A stretch of DNA of 64,000 bases from Misgurnus anguillicaudatus (taxonomy: Eukaryota > Chordata > Actinopteri > Cypriniformes > Cobitidae): positions 9,801,001-9,865,000 of the forward strand of contig NW_027395283.1 in the NCBI RefSeq assembly GCF_027580225.2, given 5' to 3'. Numbering within the stretch: position 1 is the stretch's first letter; the number at the start of each line of letters is the position of its first letter. The translations under genes and the position numbers were made by a program. Below the pieces are notes generated by a model. It had not been told where the DNA came from and did not search any database. It saw nothing but the letters and a program-made list of their open reading frames with translations. This document shows, one piece after another, positions 1 through 9,738 of the stretch.

Positions 1-328
1 GCATTTTATGCAGACAGCTGCACGTTGTACATTTATGTTGTATAAAGGCTTAATATTATGTAGAGTGCGTCATGTAGAAAGCGCTTCGGTTTCTATTAAC
101 CCTTTAGTTTCACTTCATCACGCAGCTATTCCTGTAAGAGGTTTCTGTTAAAAACATTTAATTCATTAATAATCTAGTATGTGTTCATTGTTCTCTCATA
201 GTTTATTCAAAATTAAGTTTTATTTGAATGTTTTTAATAAAAATATTTTCATTTTCACCATGACGTGTACGCCCCGCCCCTTTGATTGCCCCGCCCCCAG
301 TTAATCGAGTACTCGTTCTTCAGACCTA

Positions 329-1207
329 CACTCTCAGAAATAAAGGTACAAAAGTTGTCACTGGGACAGTACCCTTTCAAAAAGGTACACCTTTGTACAC
401 TAAAGTACTATTCGGACGGGATTAGTTTTACATAGGGAGGTGGGGTAAAGCAAGTTTTTATCAGAGCTTCTCTGTGATTTTAGTCCAGTCCGAATGCTCT
501 ATGGACAATGTCAGTAAAGATTACGGCGTCTTTTACCTTCTGTAAAAAGGTCCGGAAAAATTACCTCAGGTAATACTAATCCAGTGCGAATAGACCAGCT
601 GTAAATATCCACGTAAATCGCGTCATTGCCTTTCAATTTGCGGGTTTCTTTTAAATATAGAAGCGCTTAAAGAAGCATTTACTTGCGTTCTAGACGGGAA
701 ACAAGTCAGTGGCAGGTCAGTTTCTGAATAAAACACGACACAAACTTTAAAAAAAAAGTCAAATTCACTTCTCAGATTCGCGGAACTGTTTACGAAACTG
801 ACGTTCTCCCCAAACTGAAATTAATCACAGTGTTTCGCGTTTTCCTTGTCTGTTTCATGTTGTTTGCACATCTGATATCAAGAGGCAAGGTAACGTGCAC
901 GTGAAGACGAGAGGTGACGCGCTGCGCAAACGAGTCACCCCTCCCACTTCTGAATGTTTTACTGAGATTTCTAATCCCGTCCGAATTGACCATTAATATT
1001 ACCGACGTCCTATGGTAAAATTACATTACGCCATCTACCCCTGTAAAACTAATCCCGTCCGAATAGGGCTAAAGAGTGCATATTAGTACTTTGAACTGCC
1101 AAAATGTACCTTTAAAGGTACATATTTGTACCTAAATGGTACATATTAGGACCTTTTTTAAAGGGTACTGCCCCAGTGACAGCTTCGTACCTTTCTTTTT
1201 GACAGTG
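329..1207. mobile_element. TA-flanked palindromic MITE, interrupted
   Basis: The ends CACTCTCAGAAATAAAGG (329) and its mirror ...TTTGACAGTG (ending 1207) are inverted and extend about 80 bp as a GGTAC-rich palindrome. TA dinucleotides flank both sides (327-328 and 1208-1209). A shorter relative without the central insertion lies at 23414-23607 and shows what the intact element looks like. A TA duplication suggests Tc1/mariner-type mobilisation; this is inference. Confidence 0.72.
408..1066. mobile_element. MITE nested in the TA-flanked MITE
   Basis: The inverted ends CTATTCGGACGGGATTAG (408) and CTAATCCCGTCCGAATAG (ending 1066) enclose about 659 bp. Further degenerate copies of the GTCCGAAT motif lie inside. 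The flanking MITE is continuous across this point in its relative at 23.4 kb, so this is a separate later insertion. Superfamily is unknown; a short similar flank (CTAAAG) on both sides may be a target duplication. Confidence 0.65.
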
Positions 1208-1252
1208 TATGGATTAATCGAAATGAAAAAATGACATAAATGCACATCCCTA

Positions 1253-3975
1253 GTTACCGCTTCATCTACTTCCCGAATTTCAAATGAATGATCGTTATTT
1301 TCCATATTCTCAAGCCTATCTTCGTTAAAAATCGAATACTGTATATCTGCTTCAGCTTTTGCAAATTTCGATGCAAGGTTGTTAACTGATTGGATAAAAA
1401 AGTCATTAAATTGATTTGCAATTTTTTTGTGGATCATGATTAGATTCGTCTCCGGAATTAATAGAAAAGTTATCCGGAGCTTTGGATTTGGGTTTTATAA
1501 GGCTATTAATTTGTTTCCATATTATGCAACCATTCCCCTTAGCTTCTGTTAATATAGTTATATAGTAGTTTGATTTTAAAATACGGAGCTCTTTAACAAC
1601 TAGGTTTCTCAGACTTTTAAATAGCAGTAGATCTGTTTCATGTCTGGTTTTAAGAAACGTCTTCAGAGCGTAATCTCTCTTTTTCATAAATTGACGTATG
1701 GTATCATTTATCCAAGGGAGTTGTCTTTTCTCTGTGATTTTTTTTACGGCATTTACTGAATTTATCTACAATACGACCAATATAACCCATAAGTGTATCA
1801 CAACAAGTATTTGCTTGGTCGCATATTAAAACTTCATTCCAATTTAATGCCATTAATTCCTTCTCAAACTCGACCTGGTCCTTACGAGGAATCTCAAATT
1901 TAGCTGATATTGGAATACCTTGCTAAGCGAGACTTTGAGAGTTTTTTAACAATAAATATCATATTATGGTCTGACAGGCCGCAAGCTAAATTGTACATTT
2001 TTGTAATTCGATCTGGTTTGTTTGTAAATACTAAATCTATCAATGTTTGAGTAGTACGGGTAATGCGAGTAGGCCTAGTGATTATCTGTTGATAATCATA
2101 TCTTGAAGTTATATTTTTTAAGTTTTTTCTACAATGCTTATCTAACCAATTAATGTTAAAATCTCAGAAAACCAACACTTCGCAATTACGCTTAAAACTC
2201 TTAAAGAATTCTTCTAAGTTATCATAAAATGTAACTGCACAGCCTGAAGGGGGATTATACAATACAACAATATTAAATTCCATGCGTGGGGAAAGAGACA
2301 CCTTTATACACAAACATTATATTAACCTCTTAAACCCTGAGGACCCTGTCCCGGGTACAAAATTTCGTATTTTGACTCAATATAAAGTATTCTTTTAATC
2401 TTTAATGGTCCGTCATGGACCCCAGTAACACATATGAGATACTGTTTGAAAGCTTAGAGTCTCTACTTTCTGCAGATATGCATCACTTTGAGAAATCTTT
2501 TACTGTAAGAAAGTTATTTACACTTAATTTACACTATCACCCCCCCCCCATAATTTTGTATATAATTTAATATTCACATATTTCATATTTTTCAAGTATG
2601 GCAAACATGGGCAAGTCTTATATCAAATGAAAGCTCTCATTCTCAGGAATAAGGCTACAGCGTTATTTTTGCTCTATTTTCAACACATATCCAACAATTG
2701 TCGAATGAATAATAAGGTAAAAAATGGTCTTTTGTAAACGTATGTAAAAATTGAGTGTGGATTGCCTCAGATAGCACAGATAGCCACAAATGATACACCA
2801 TCTTTTCTCTTAGGTCCTACTCTAAAGAATGAGTCCATTCACAGCATTTTCTTAGGTTGTGTGCATGAATAATCCCTTGCTATTTATTATATGTGCAAAA
2901 CAAAAAATGTATATTTATATGAAAAATGTATTTTCGCACCCTTCAGTAAAATAAGAATAACTTTTGAATGCGACATGCTAAAGAGTTCATTCTTTTTTTG
3001 GGTGTTTACTGTCTGCTGCTGTTAACAACCAGAACTGTCTGCAGTCTGCTAGAGCACCCAGAACCAGAGTTATACACTATCAGAGACCATATTTACAACA
3101 TAAAAAAAGAAAATTTGGTGTTTTATCATATGAAAAACCACATAAATAACAATATTTGTCACAAACAGCAGCTTTTTATGTAACTTCAAAAGGTTTTCTG
3201 CAAAATGATATAAAGATTTTGCATTTATTCCACTGTATGTGGTTATGGTAGCACTTCAAATGTTTTTTTGCAGAAATTTAACTCCATAAGCGTATTATTC
3301 CTCCCATCAGTTGGAGTAAAATAACTTTTGCATTTATTATGATAGAGAAAAAAATCTTTTTTCCTCTGTAAGCTGGCAATTGCTGGAATCAAACAAAACT
3401 GTCTGCAGGGAGCTGAGGAACTCAGGGCCAGAGTTATACACTTTCAAATAAAAACTTTAGAAAAAAAACATCAAAAAGCGCCTATATATTTTTGTGTTTA
3501 TTAGAGGACTGACAACACATACAACCATGTTTAGCATTTTTAACAGTGTTTTATGTTATTTCAAAGGGTTTCCTGTAAAATGATACCAAACATTTGTATG
3601 TAAACCTCTGCATGTGGGTATGGGAAGCTTTTGAAATTGGGTAGGCCAAATCCAGGCGAAAATCCCCAAAATAGCTTCAGGGTGGAAGAAGTTAAAACAT
3701 TTTCAGGTAATGGGATCTCTAAGGCTTTAAATGAATCCTTAATATTTATTAATACACCACCAACTTTACCTTTAACTTTATCCTTTCTAAAACATTTATA
3801 TCCTGGTACATCAACCATATGATCTGAAACATTATCGTGTAACCATGTTTCACTTAAACATAAAAAATCAAGATTAGATCCAGTTAATAAAATTCTAAGT
3901 TCATCACATTTTGGGATAATATTTCTAATATTTAAATGTCCCCCAAAAATACCTCTAGGTTTCATCATGGGACCC
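1253..3975 (-). pseudogene. Non-LTR retrotransposon (LINE) endonuclease fragment, interrupted
   Basis: This minus-strand remnant of a LINE ORF2-type polyprotein encodes the apurinic-type endonuclease and the linker before reverse transcriptase. From high to low coordinates I see 'LDFLCLSETWL' (near 3870), then, after an insertion, 'VVLYNPPSG' (near 2250), a GDFN-type motif with one stop, 'RPTR' and 'LIDLVFTNKP' (near 2050), 'SDHN' (near 1955), and the linker 'NDFFIQSVNNLA' (near 1395). These are the usual endonuclease motifs in order. The reverse transcriptase is missing because the fragment is cut at 1253 by a hAT-like element. A TTAA element (2326-3691) splits it. In-frame stops and frameshifts show it is dead. 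The clade is not resolved. Confidence 0.75.
2326..3691. mobile_element. TTAA-flanked DNA element (piggyBac/Kolobok-like, non-autonomous)
   Basis: TTAA tetranucleotides flank both sides (2322-2325 and 3692-3695). The ends are imperfect inverted repeats: CCTCTTAAACCCTGAGG on the left, mirrored by CTTCTTCCACCCTGAAG on the right. Conceptual removal with one TTAA rejoins the endonuclease frame of the host LINE, which strongly supports a discrete insertion. The interior holds two diverged copies of an ACTGTCTGCAG...CCAGAGTTATACACT segment (near 3030 and 3400) and a C-run at 2540. There is no transposase frame. Confidence 0.68.
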
Positions 3976-4620
3976 CAAACAATTTTTGCATGATTAACAG
4001 TTTGGAAAAGTAGATTCTGGCGTTGTTTAGAGAATACCTGTGCTTGATGGGAATTACCAGCCGGTCTTGGGCTGATGTTGTTGTAGAGACAGGTTGTATT
4101 TGTTACTTTGGAATCGGTTGCTTTTGCTTCATTTACCGTTCAGAGTACATTTGCGTTTGCGAGCTAATTTGTCAATGTTATGTAAGTTATGTTTATTAGC
4201 ATTAGTGTTACTTTGGGAATCCTGTTGACATCTGTTGCAGGGAAACCACATCTCCACCTGCCTATGATCTGGCTAAGCTCTCAAATATAGCCAGGCACTC
4301 ATGCATCTCCATTCACATGCCATGCAACCAAGCTCATAAATACAGCTCTGGCCTATCTCTCTTAAAGGAGCATACCCTCATCCTCTGCAGAGCTTCATTA
4401 AAGGACTACTTCCAATATTCACCATTACCTTCTTCAACGACTGCTCTGGTATCCAAGTTGTGTGTGCTACCTCATAAACCCTGAATGCTGGCTCTCTCCT
4501 ATCTAATGTATGTTCTCTTGTGTGCCTAATAAACAGCTCAAGTTGGTTCAACGCTCTCTATTGTGTTCTGACAGACACCCTGGTACACTGCTATATTCAT
4601 TCGTAACTAGCCCCCTACAC
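3976..4620. other. LINE 5' flank, then possible solo LTR-like segment
   Basis: Up to about 4140 the minus strand may continue the 5' part of the LINE. From about 4222 to 4572 the plus strand starts TGTTGACA, has TATA-like CATAAATACAG (4336) and AATAAACAG (4529), and ends TTCTGACA. That layout resembles a short LTR, but I cannot find a matching target duplication, so the call is weak. Confidence 0.22.
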
Positions 4621-5439
4621 TTCAGATTAGTCTTCGCTACCATTATAGTTATGTAGTGACATTTGCTTACAGATAGTTTGTATCTAACGTGGTACATTTT
4701 ATTATGACATGACAAAACAAATTTGTTTTACCTCGTCTCCTCCTACAGAACTGATCATTTGATTACACATTATGCATTATGGTATCTTTTAAATGAACAA
4801 GAAATTCCTGTGGTGTCTACATCTTAATGTCAAGAAGGTTTAATATGTCAAAGCTGTTAGATAGTCTTACAGTGTTGTTTTTATTTTCCCTTTATGCTTT
4901 GAACCAGCTTATGCTCTTACTGTCATTAACAGTAAAATTCATAGACGTAAGATGGATTTTTACACAAGTATGCAATCAAACAACTGGTATGTTATTTGTT
5001 TTTTATTGTGTGTGTTTTTTAGGAGTGGGGGTGCATTCAGCTGATGTAGATGTTTGCCTAAAAGGGATATGACAGACGCTACATATCATTTCATGTGATT
5101 TTTATATGTTATATATTTTACCAGGTGTTACAGATGATCAACAAAATGCCCTCTGGAAGGTCCTAAGCGGGGAATTCTCTGAAGTAAAGGATGAATTTGT
5201 GTTCATATTTCAAGTTCAAGAGGATATTGAATTTTACAAGGCCTGAAGGTCAATGCCATATTTCTCAATCAGCAATTGCAGTAGACAGGAGTGAATGAAT
5301 GAAATGTGTAATGAACTCATTTATTTATGAATCAATAATTTGAAGGAATAAATAAATAAGCTAATCCTTTGTGTAAGCTTAGATGCAGACATTTGTTAGG
5401 GTGTGCTGAAATAAGTAGTACAGATTTATATAGATACAA
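4621..5439 (+). other. Mostly unassigned; possible terminal exon at 5125-5246
   Basis: After a TTTTACCAG acceptor (ends 5124), an open frame of 39 codons runs to TGA at 5244-5246 with an acidic, ordinary-looking composition (...KVLSGEFSEVKDEF...). AATAAA polyadenylation-like signals follow at about 5347-5357. I do not recognise the protein and find no convincing upstream exon. The rest of the interval is AT-rich sequence with no recognisable gene. Confidence 0.22.
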
Positions 5440-5715
5440 TTCTGGCATCTTTACACTGGCTACCAGTTAAATATCGCATACAATTTAAAATATCACTAAT
5501 CACCTACAAAGCTTTAAATGGCCTAGCACCCTCATATCTGAATTACTATCAGAATACAATCCATCACGCACACTACGGTCGCAAAATTCTGGTCTCTTGA
5601 TTATCCCTAGACTATCAAAAGTGTCTAAAAGTGGAAGATCCTTTTCCTACTTAGCCCCTAAGCTCTGAAAATGATTTACCAACCGATGTCCGAGAATCAG
5701 ACACAGTCGATAATT
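5440..5715 (+). pseudogene. L2/CR1-type LINE 3' coding end, degenerate
   Basis: The plus strand encodes the conserved C-terminal signature of L2-like LINEs: 'LHWLPVKYRI', then 'ITYKALNGLAPSYL' (5450-5545). The later PKLWNSLP-like block is only faintly visible after several stops and frameshifts. No reverse transcriptase precedes it, as expected for a 5'-truncated dead copy. Confidence 0.7.
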
Positions 5716-5818
5716 TGTCTAGTAAAAGTACTTAACTCGAAATAGTTATCTGTACGGAACAAAGCACTCGCGGTCATAACACAGACAAACCAAATAAATA
5801 AATAAAAACCTTATCTTA

Positions 5819-6202
5819 ACGTATGGTCGGATTGCGATTTTGGAACTTTCGTGTTCTTGTGAATAGGATGCCATACAGACCCGTTTGCCACTGAACCTGC
5901 ATTAACGACGACAGTGGGGCTCCCGGCCTTAGTCAAACGGGTTGGCACGTACGGTCGGGTTGAGATTTTGGCGTTTCATGTGTCTTGTGAATAGTATGCC
6001 ATACAGACCCGTTTGCCACTGAACCTGCATTAACGACGACAGTGGGGCCTCCAGCCTTAGTCTAACGGGTTGACACGTATGGTCAGGTTGCGATGTTGGC
6101 GTTTTCTCGTGACCTTGTAAATAGTATGCAACATAGACCCGTTTGCCACTGAACCTGCATTAACGACGACAGTGGGGTTACAGGCCTTAGTCAAACGGGT
6201 CT
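5819..6202 (+). repeat. Tandem array, 3 copies of a 128-bp unit
   Basis: Units start at 5819, 5947 and 6075 with ACGTAYGGTCRGGTTG-type sequence. Each contains ACCCGTTTGCCACTGAACC and GACGACAGTGGGG. Both full steps are exactly 128 bp. Within each unit, AGACCCGTTTG and CAAACGGGTT are complementary, so each can fold into a stem. The array abuts the LINE tail starting near 6230, so it may be part of that element's 3' region. Confidence 0.85.
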
Positions 6203-7300
6203 AGGTTTCATTTTCTCTTAAAGATCGGAAGGTGACCCTTAGTTACCATATATACCGTCGCAGTGGGCCCCCAATTTGCTAAATCCTCAACTGTGGATAA
6301 AACAATTATGCCTCAATAGTTAGTCTGTCTGAAAGTAAGCTGATTAAACCACATCACTGTGTGACACTTGCATTACATGTGAACGGCCCCTACGCTAATA
6401 TGATTTTGTTTTTCTCTCCCTGTCTCGTCCTCGACCCTGAGGACAATGGGACAAACAGACCCAGTTCCGGTAGATGTGAAAGTCGGCACACCTCTGATCT
6501 ACTGGTCGTCCTTCAATGTGATGCCTAGCTGATGCCTGACCAAGGATCACCGGCAGGACTCGCTTAATCTCCGCTTAAGCTCCTTATCTGTTTATATGTG
6601 TGTATATACATGGGTCAAAGACGAAAAGGGGGTTTAAAGCATAAAAAAATAAAAGTGAAAAAGAGCTTTAAATTTAGTCTTTTTCACATACATTAGAATA
6701 TGTCCTGTTTAACTTTATGTTTTTCTGAGCAAAAAATAATTACTACCATACATTTTTACTGGGATTTTACAGAATACACCAACTAAAATGTCATTCAGTG
6801 TAACAATATTTTTATGCAAAAAAATATTATCAGACATTTTTAGAAAAACTATTATTTGATGACACATTACAAGACTCTATTTATAGATCACAGTGCAGAC
6901 ACCAAATACTAACTATTTGTCATTTTAAAGCATTTTACTTCGCCAATATTCTTTAAACCATTAGGTTTTACCCATTTGTCAGCAAGAAGTTTTTGTAAGG
7001 AAGTGAAAATCAATTCAAATCAAATAAAATTTTTGTAGGATCACACATTATTTTACATATTTTAATAAGTACAGCTCAGAATAAGTATATTGTTTCATTT
7101 CTACATAAATATATCTGTTACACCGAATGACCATGGTTTGTTACACTGAATGACATTTTTGACAAAAATAGTGTCATTGTTTCCATTATTGCAATGTTTT
7201 GAATATTATTCTGTATCATTTTATTCCTAAACAAATCACAGAAGTAGATGCTGAAATTAATAATCATTTTATTCCACAATACATATCATATTCGTAAAAA

Positions 7301-8323
7301 TTAACTGAACAGGTGGTAATACTGTATAATAAGATCCAGAACTGCCTTTATACGTTTAGCTTCTGCCCTGTGTTTACTTTGATTTTCCCGCCATTGCTTT
7401 CGCCTCTTCTCAGCTGCAGCATCTGATAAATTCCTGATTGACGGGTGATCAGGATTTGCAGCCAAGGCAGCTTGCTTTCTTCTCTGGTTGCTGAAATACA
7501 GATTCCATGTAATTATTGACATAAAATTATTGACACAGATCTATATAAAACGTGTTATTAATTAAAAATACTTTCTGTTTGGCAACATAAATGACATGTT
7601 ATCAGGATTTGTATTATGGGCGGAGAATCCCCTCAGTGGCCTCACTTAAAGGGATAGTTCACCCAAAAATGAAAATTCTGTCATCATTTACTCACTCTCG
7701 TGTTGTTTCAAACCCGCATAAATGGAAGGAAGATATTTTGAGAAATGTTTGTAACCAAACCTTTTGTGGACCCCATACTATGATACTAAAAATAATACTA
7801 TGGAAGTAAATGGGGTCCACGAACGGTTTGGTTACAAACATTACTCAAAATATCTTCCTTTGTGTTCATCAGAACAAAAAAAATCATACAGGTTTTTACC
7901 AACATGAGAGTGAGTGAATAATGACCAAATTTTCATTTTGGGTGAACTATCCCTTTAACTTGTGGTATAGGTAGGGTGGAGTCTCTATCTAAAAACAGCA
8001 GTAAACTATTATTCTGTAGGGCTAGGCTTGGACACAAATTTCACGATTTGATTCAATTTCAAATCAATTTGATATTGATTAACATCATCTGAAAACAGCA
8101 TAGACTGAAAGATCGATTATTGTGATTTACAAATCACTTTTGTTTCTTCAAAATTAGAATTGATTAAAATGGGGAAATCTATCTTTTTAAACCCAGCCCT
8201 ATTATTTTTACATTGCACTCCTCAATACCTTTCTCGTCTCCTTGCTAAATGCATTGCCCTAGCTACTGGGTCTGCATTAACTTTCTGCCAGTGCCTAGAA
8301 ACTTTTTCTTTGTTTGTGGGCAT
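7301..8323 (-). CDS. Short basic protein of a transposon, two exons (8323-8229, 7490-7301)
   Basis: Exon one starts at ATG 8323-8321 right after a TTTCTTTTAG acceptor and reads 'MPTNKEKVSRHWQKVNADPV...'. A GT donor at 8228 joins it in frame to an exon after TATTTCAG (ends 7491), giving 'NPDHPSIRNLSDAAAEKRRK' and 'QWRENQSKHRAEAKR', then a stop at 7301, about 94 residues in all. The Arg/Lys-rich WRE region resembles the N-terminus of larger, uncharacterised teleost proteins that I recall only loosely. A further open segment with a GTAAGTTT donor (8883-8778, 'MASGSHFEIKYT...') lies upstream but does not join in frame. It is probably a truncated transposon gene. Confidence 0.4.
7646..7958. mobile_element. 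Angel-type TTAA-flanked MITE
   Basis: The termini TTAAAGGGATAGTTCACCC (7646) and its mirror GGGTGAACTATCCCTTTAA (ending 7958) are near perfect and the whole 313 bp folds as a hairpin. The sequence matches the Angel element known from zebrafish, which moves with TTAA target duplication. It sits in the intron of the frame described at 7301-8323. Confidence 0.92.
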
Positions 8324-9639
8324 CTAAAAGAAATCAGTACCAAAACGACAAAAATACATTAAAACATTAATATTGATAAAGTTTGATATATTTTTTGTGC
8401 TAAACATCCCTCATTTATCTGAAATAGAAATAAAATGCTAAAAATGTTATCTAAACAGTGACACTCTCATTCAGTGTAATGAATGACACTGTGGTGTAAC
8501 ATACAATTTGCATTACACCGAATGACCAAACATTACCCTGAATGACGAAACTTTTACTTAAGCTAATATTAGTAGTTAACAACTAGATACCTATATCAAA
8601 CAGTGAACTTGACCAGAAAGGTTTATCATCATTATTCACAACATCTACTTTTTTTTCAAAAAATCTAACAATAAAAGTGTTTTTTTGCATTTCACTGAAT
8701 GACAGTCATTTTTGTAACTCAAGATACCACACTATGAAAAGGTGAAATTATCAAATATTTAAGAGCAATAAACTTACCTTGCTGAATCACCACATGGTCT
8801 TCAGGGGGCCTTTTGATGATGTCACAGACTGCTTGATGAGTATTGTTTGTGTATTTAATTTCAAAATGGCTTCCTGATGCCATTACACTGAATGACCTCT
8901 GACAAACTGCATATTCGGGACAAAAGTCCCCTAGTTGTTTCAATATTTAACGAAAAAAATAACACATAGTCCTATTAATATAAAACAGCCAACACTTATG
9001 TGAACATGCCAAGGAAGCAAATATTTTTTTAACATGGTATTTTATACGTTTATTTAAAAATGTATTAGTAAAATCATAGTCCGGACCATTACGCTGAATG
9101 ACGATTTTACACTTTGGAGCATTATTAAACTCATATTTGGTCATTGTATTTTCACAAAAGTTATTTGAAACATAAAAGTAGACATTTTACTTGCATTTTA
9201 TATGTTTTTTTTGTATGTAAAATCACTTTTGTAAATTATATTTGATGCGGACACCAAAATGGTGACGTCTCGTCTTTGACCCACATGTATATCTCCCAAG
9301 GGTTTTTCCCTCCTAGGACTTTTATTTTTATTTCCTCGGCTAAACAACCCAGGGTTTTTGTTTTTTTTCTCCTAGGGGTTTTTTTACCCCGGGGAGGTAG
9401 CCTGCTTGGGCTTAACTTAGCTTCTTCTTCTAGACGTTACATTAGTAATACGCTCGCTCATAATGTCGAGTCATAGCCGCAGCAAATTTGACTGCTTAGG
9501 CCATTGTGTATTATGATGTGCTATCTGTTGTTTTTCTGTGCTTTTACTGCTTCTATTAATGTAAAGCTGCTTTGAAACAATTAAGTATTGTGAAAAGCGC
9601 TATATAAATAAAATTGAATTGAAAAAAAAATTGAAGCAC

Positions 9640-9738
9640 AGGTTTGATATAACTGAAATTTAAAATGTTTACAATGTGAGATATATACCAATTTCTCATT
9701 CTTCATGAAGCAGGTTTTGTGCCATGTTCTTGAACACA
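9640..9738 (-). CDS. SET gene exon 8: second half of the zinc-binding module
   Basis: A CATTTTTTCAG acceptor (ends 9739) precedes sequence that continues the frame of exon 7 exactly: '..LCSRTWHKTCFMKNEKLV'. This supplies the last CxxC and the WHxxC of the module. The exon may end at a GTATAT donor about 52 bases in, or run on; either way, an antisense L2 tail starts at about 9622 and I find no later exon. Confidence 0.55.

Larger units (their letters stand above)
1..1252. mobile_element. Right part of a hAT-like element (left end outside window)
   Basis: The right edge reads TGCACATCCCTA (1241-1252), the mirror of a hAT-type TAGGGATGTGCA terminus. It cuts directly into the coding sequence of the LINE that begins at 1253. 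The left terminus would lie before base 1, so the target duplication (expected GTTACCGC, 1253-1260) cannot be checked. A TA-flanked MITE sits inside at 329-1207. No transposase is visible, and bases 1-326 hold nothing I recognise. Confidence 0.4.
6790..9104. repeat. Dispersed 14-bp motif TTACACYGAATGAC, nine or more copies
   Basis: Forward copies lie near 7118, 7141, 8513, 8533 (TTACCCTGAATGAC), 8690 (TTTCACTGAATGAC), 8882 and 9089 (TTACGCTGAATGAC). Reverse copies lie near 6791 and 8467. They occur only inside the 2.67-kb element and on both sides of its coding exons, not as a tandem array. Such spacing would fit multiple transposase-binding sites, which is inference. Confidence 0.8.
6612..9282 (-). 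mobile_element. 2.67-kb DNA transposon with 4-bp target duplication (ACAT)
   Basis: The ends are a perfect 13-bp inverted repeat, GGGTCAAAGACGA, flanked by ACAT on both sides (6608-6611 and 9283-9286). The LINE tail copy at 21.8 kb has a single ACAT there. It carries an Angel-type MITE (7646-7958), a two-exon minus-strand frame (8323-7301) and at least nine copies of a TTACACYGAATGAC motif. A 4-bp duplication fits Sola-type superfamilies among others; the family is unresolved. Confidence 0.8.
6230..9622 (+). mobile_element. L2-type LINE 3' UTR/tail copy 1, split by an insertion
   Basis: Bases 6230-6611 and 9283-9622 are together colinear with the uninterrupted copy at 21364-22136. The tail AAAGCGCTATATAAATAAAA followed by TTGAA units is typical of fish L2-like LINE 3' ends. 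No coding sequence is left. The copy at 21.4 kb is the empty site proving that 6612-9282 is an insertion. Confidence 0.75.

Noticed and set aside
790..993. 67-codon minus-strand frame
   Set aside because: It lies inside a nested MITE with no protein-like features.
5819..6202. Regular repeats as a CRISPR-like array
   Set aside because: The whole 128-bp unit repeats with no variable spacers, and the genome is a eukaryote's.
9276..9476. Two similar frames at 9276-9476 and 21775-21978
   Set aside because: They are the same stretch of L2-type LINE tail in two copies, downstream of coding sequence, with no known motif.
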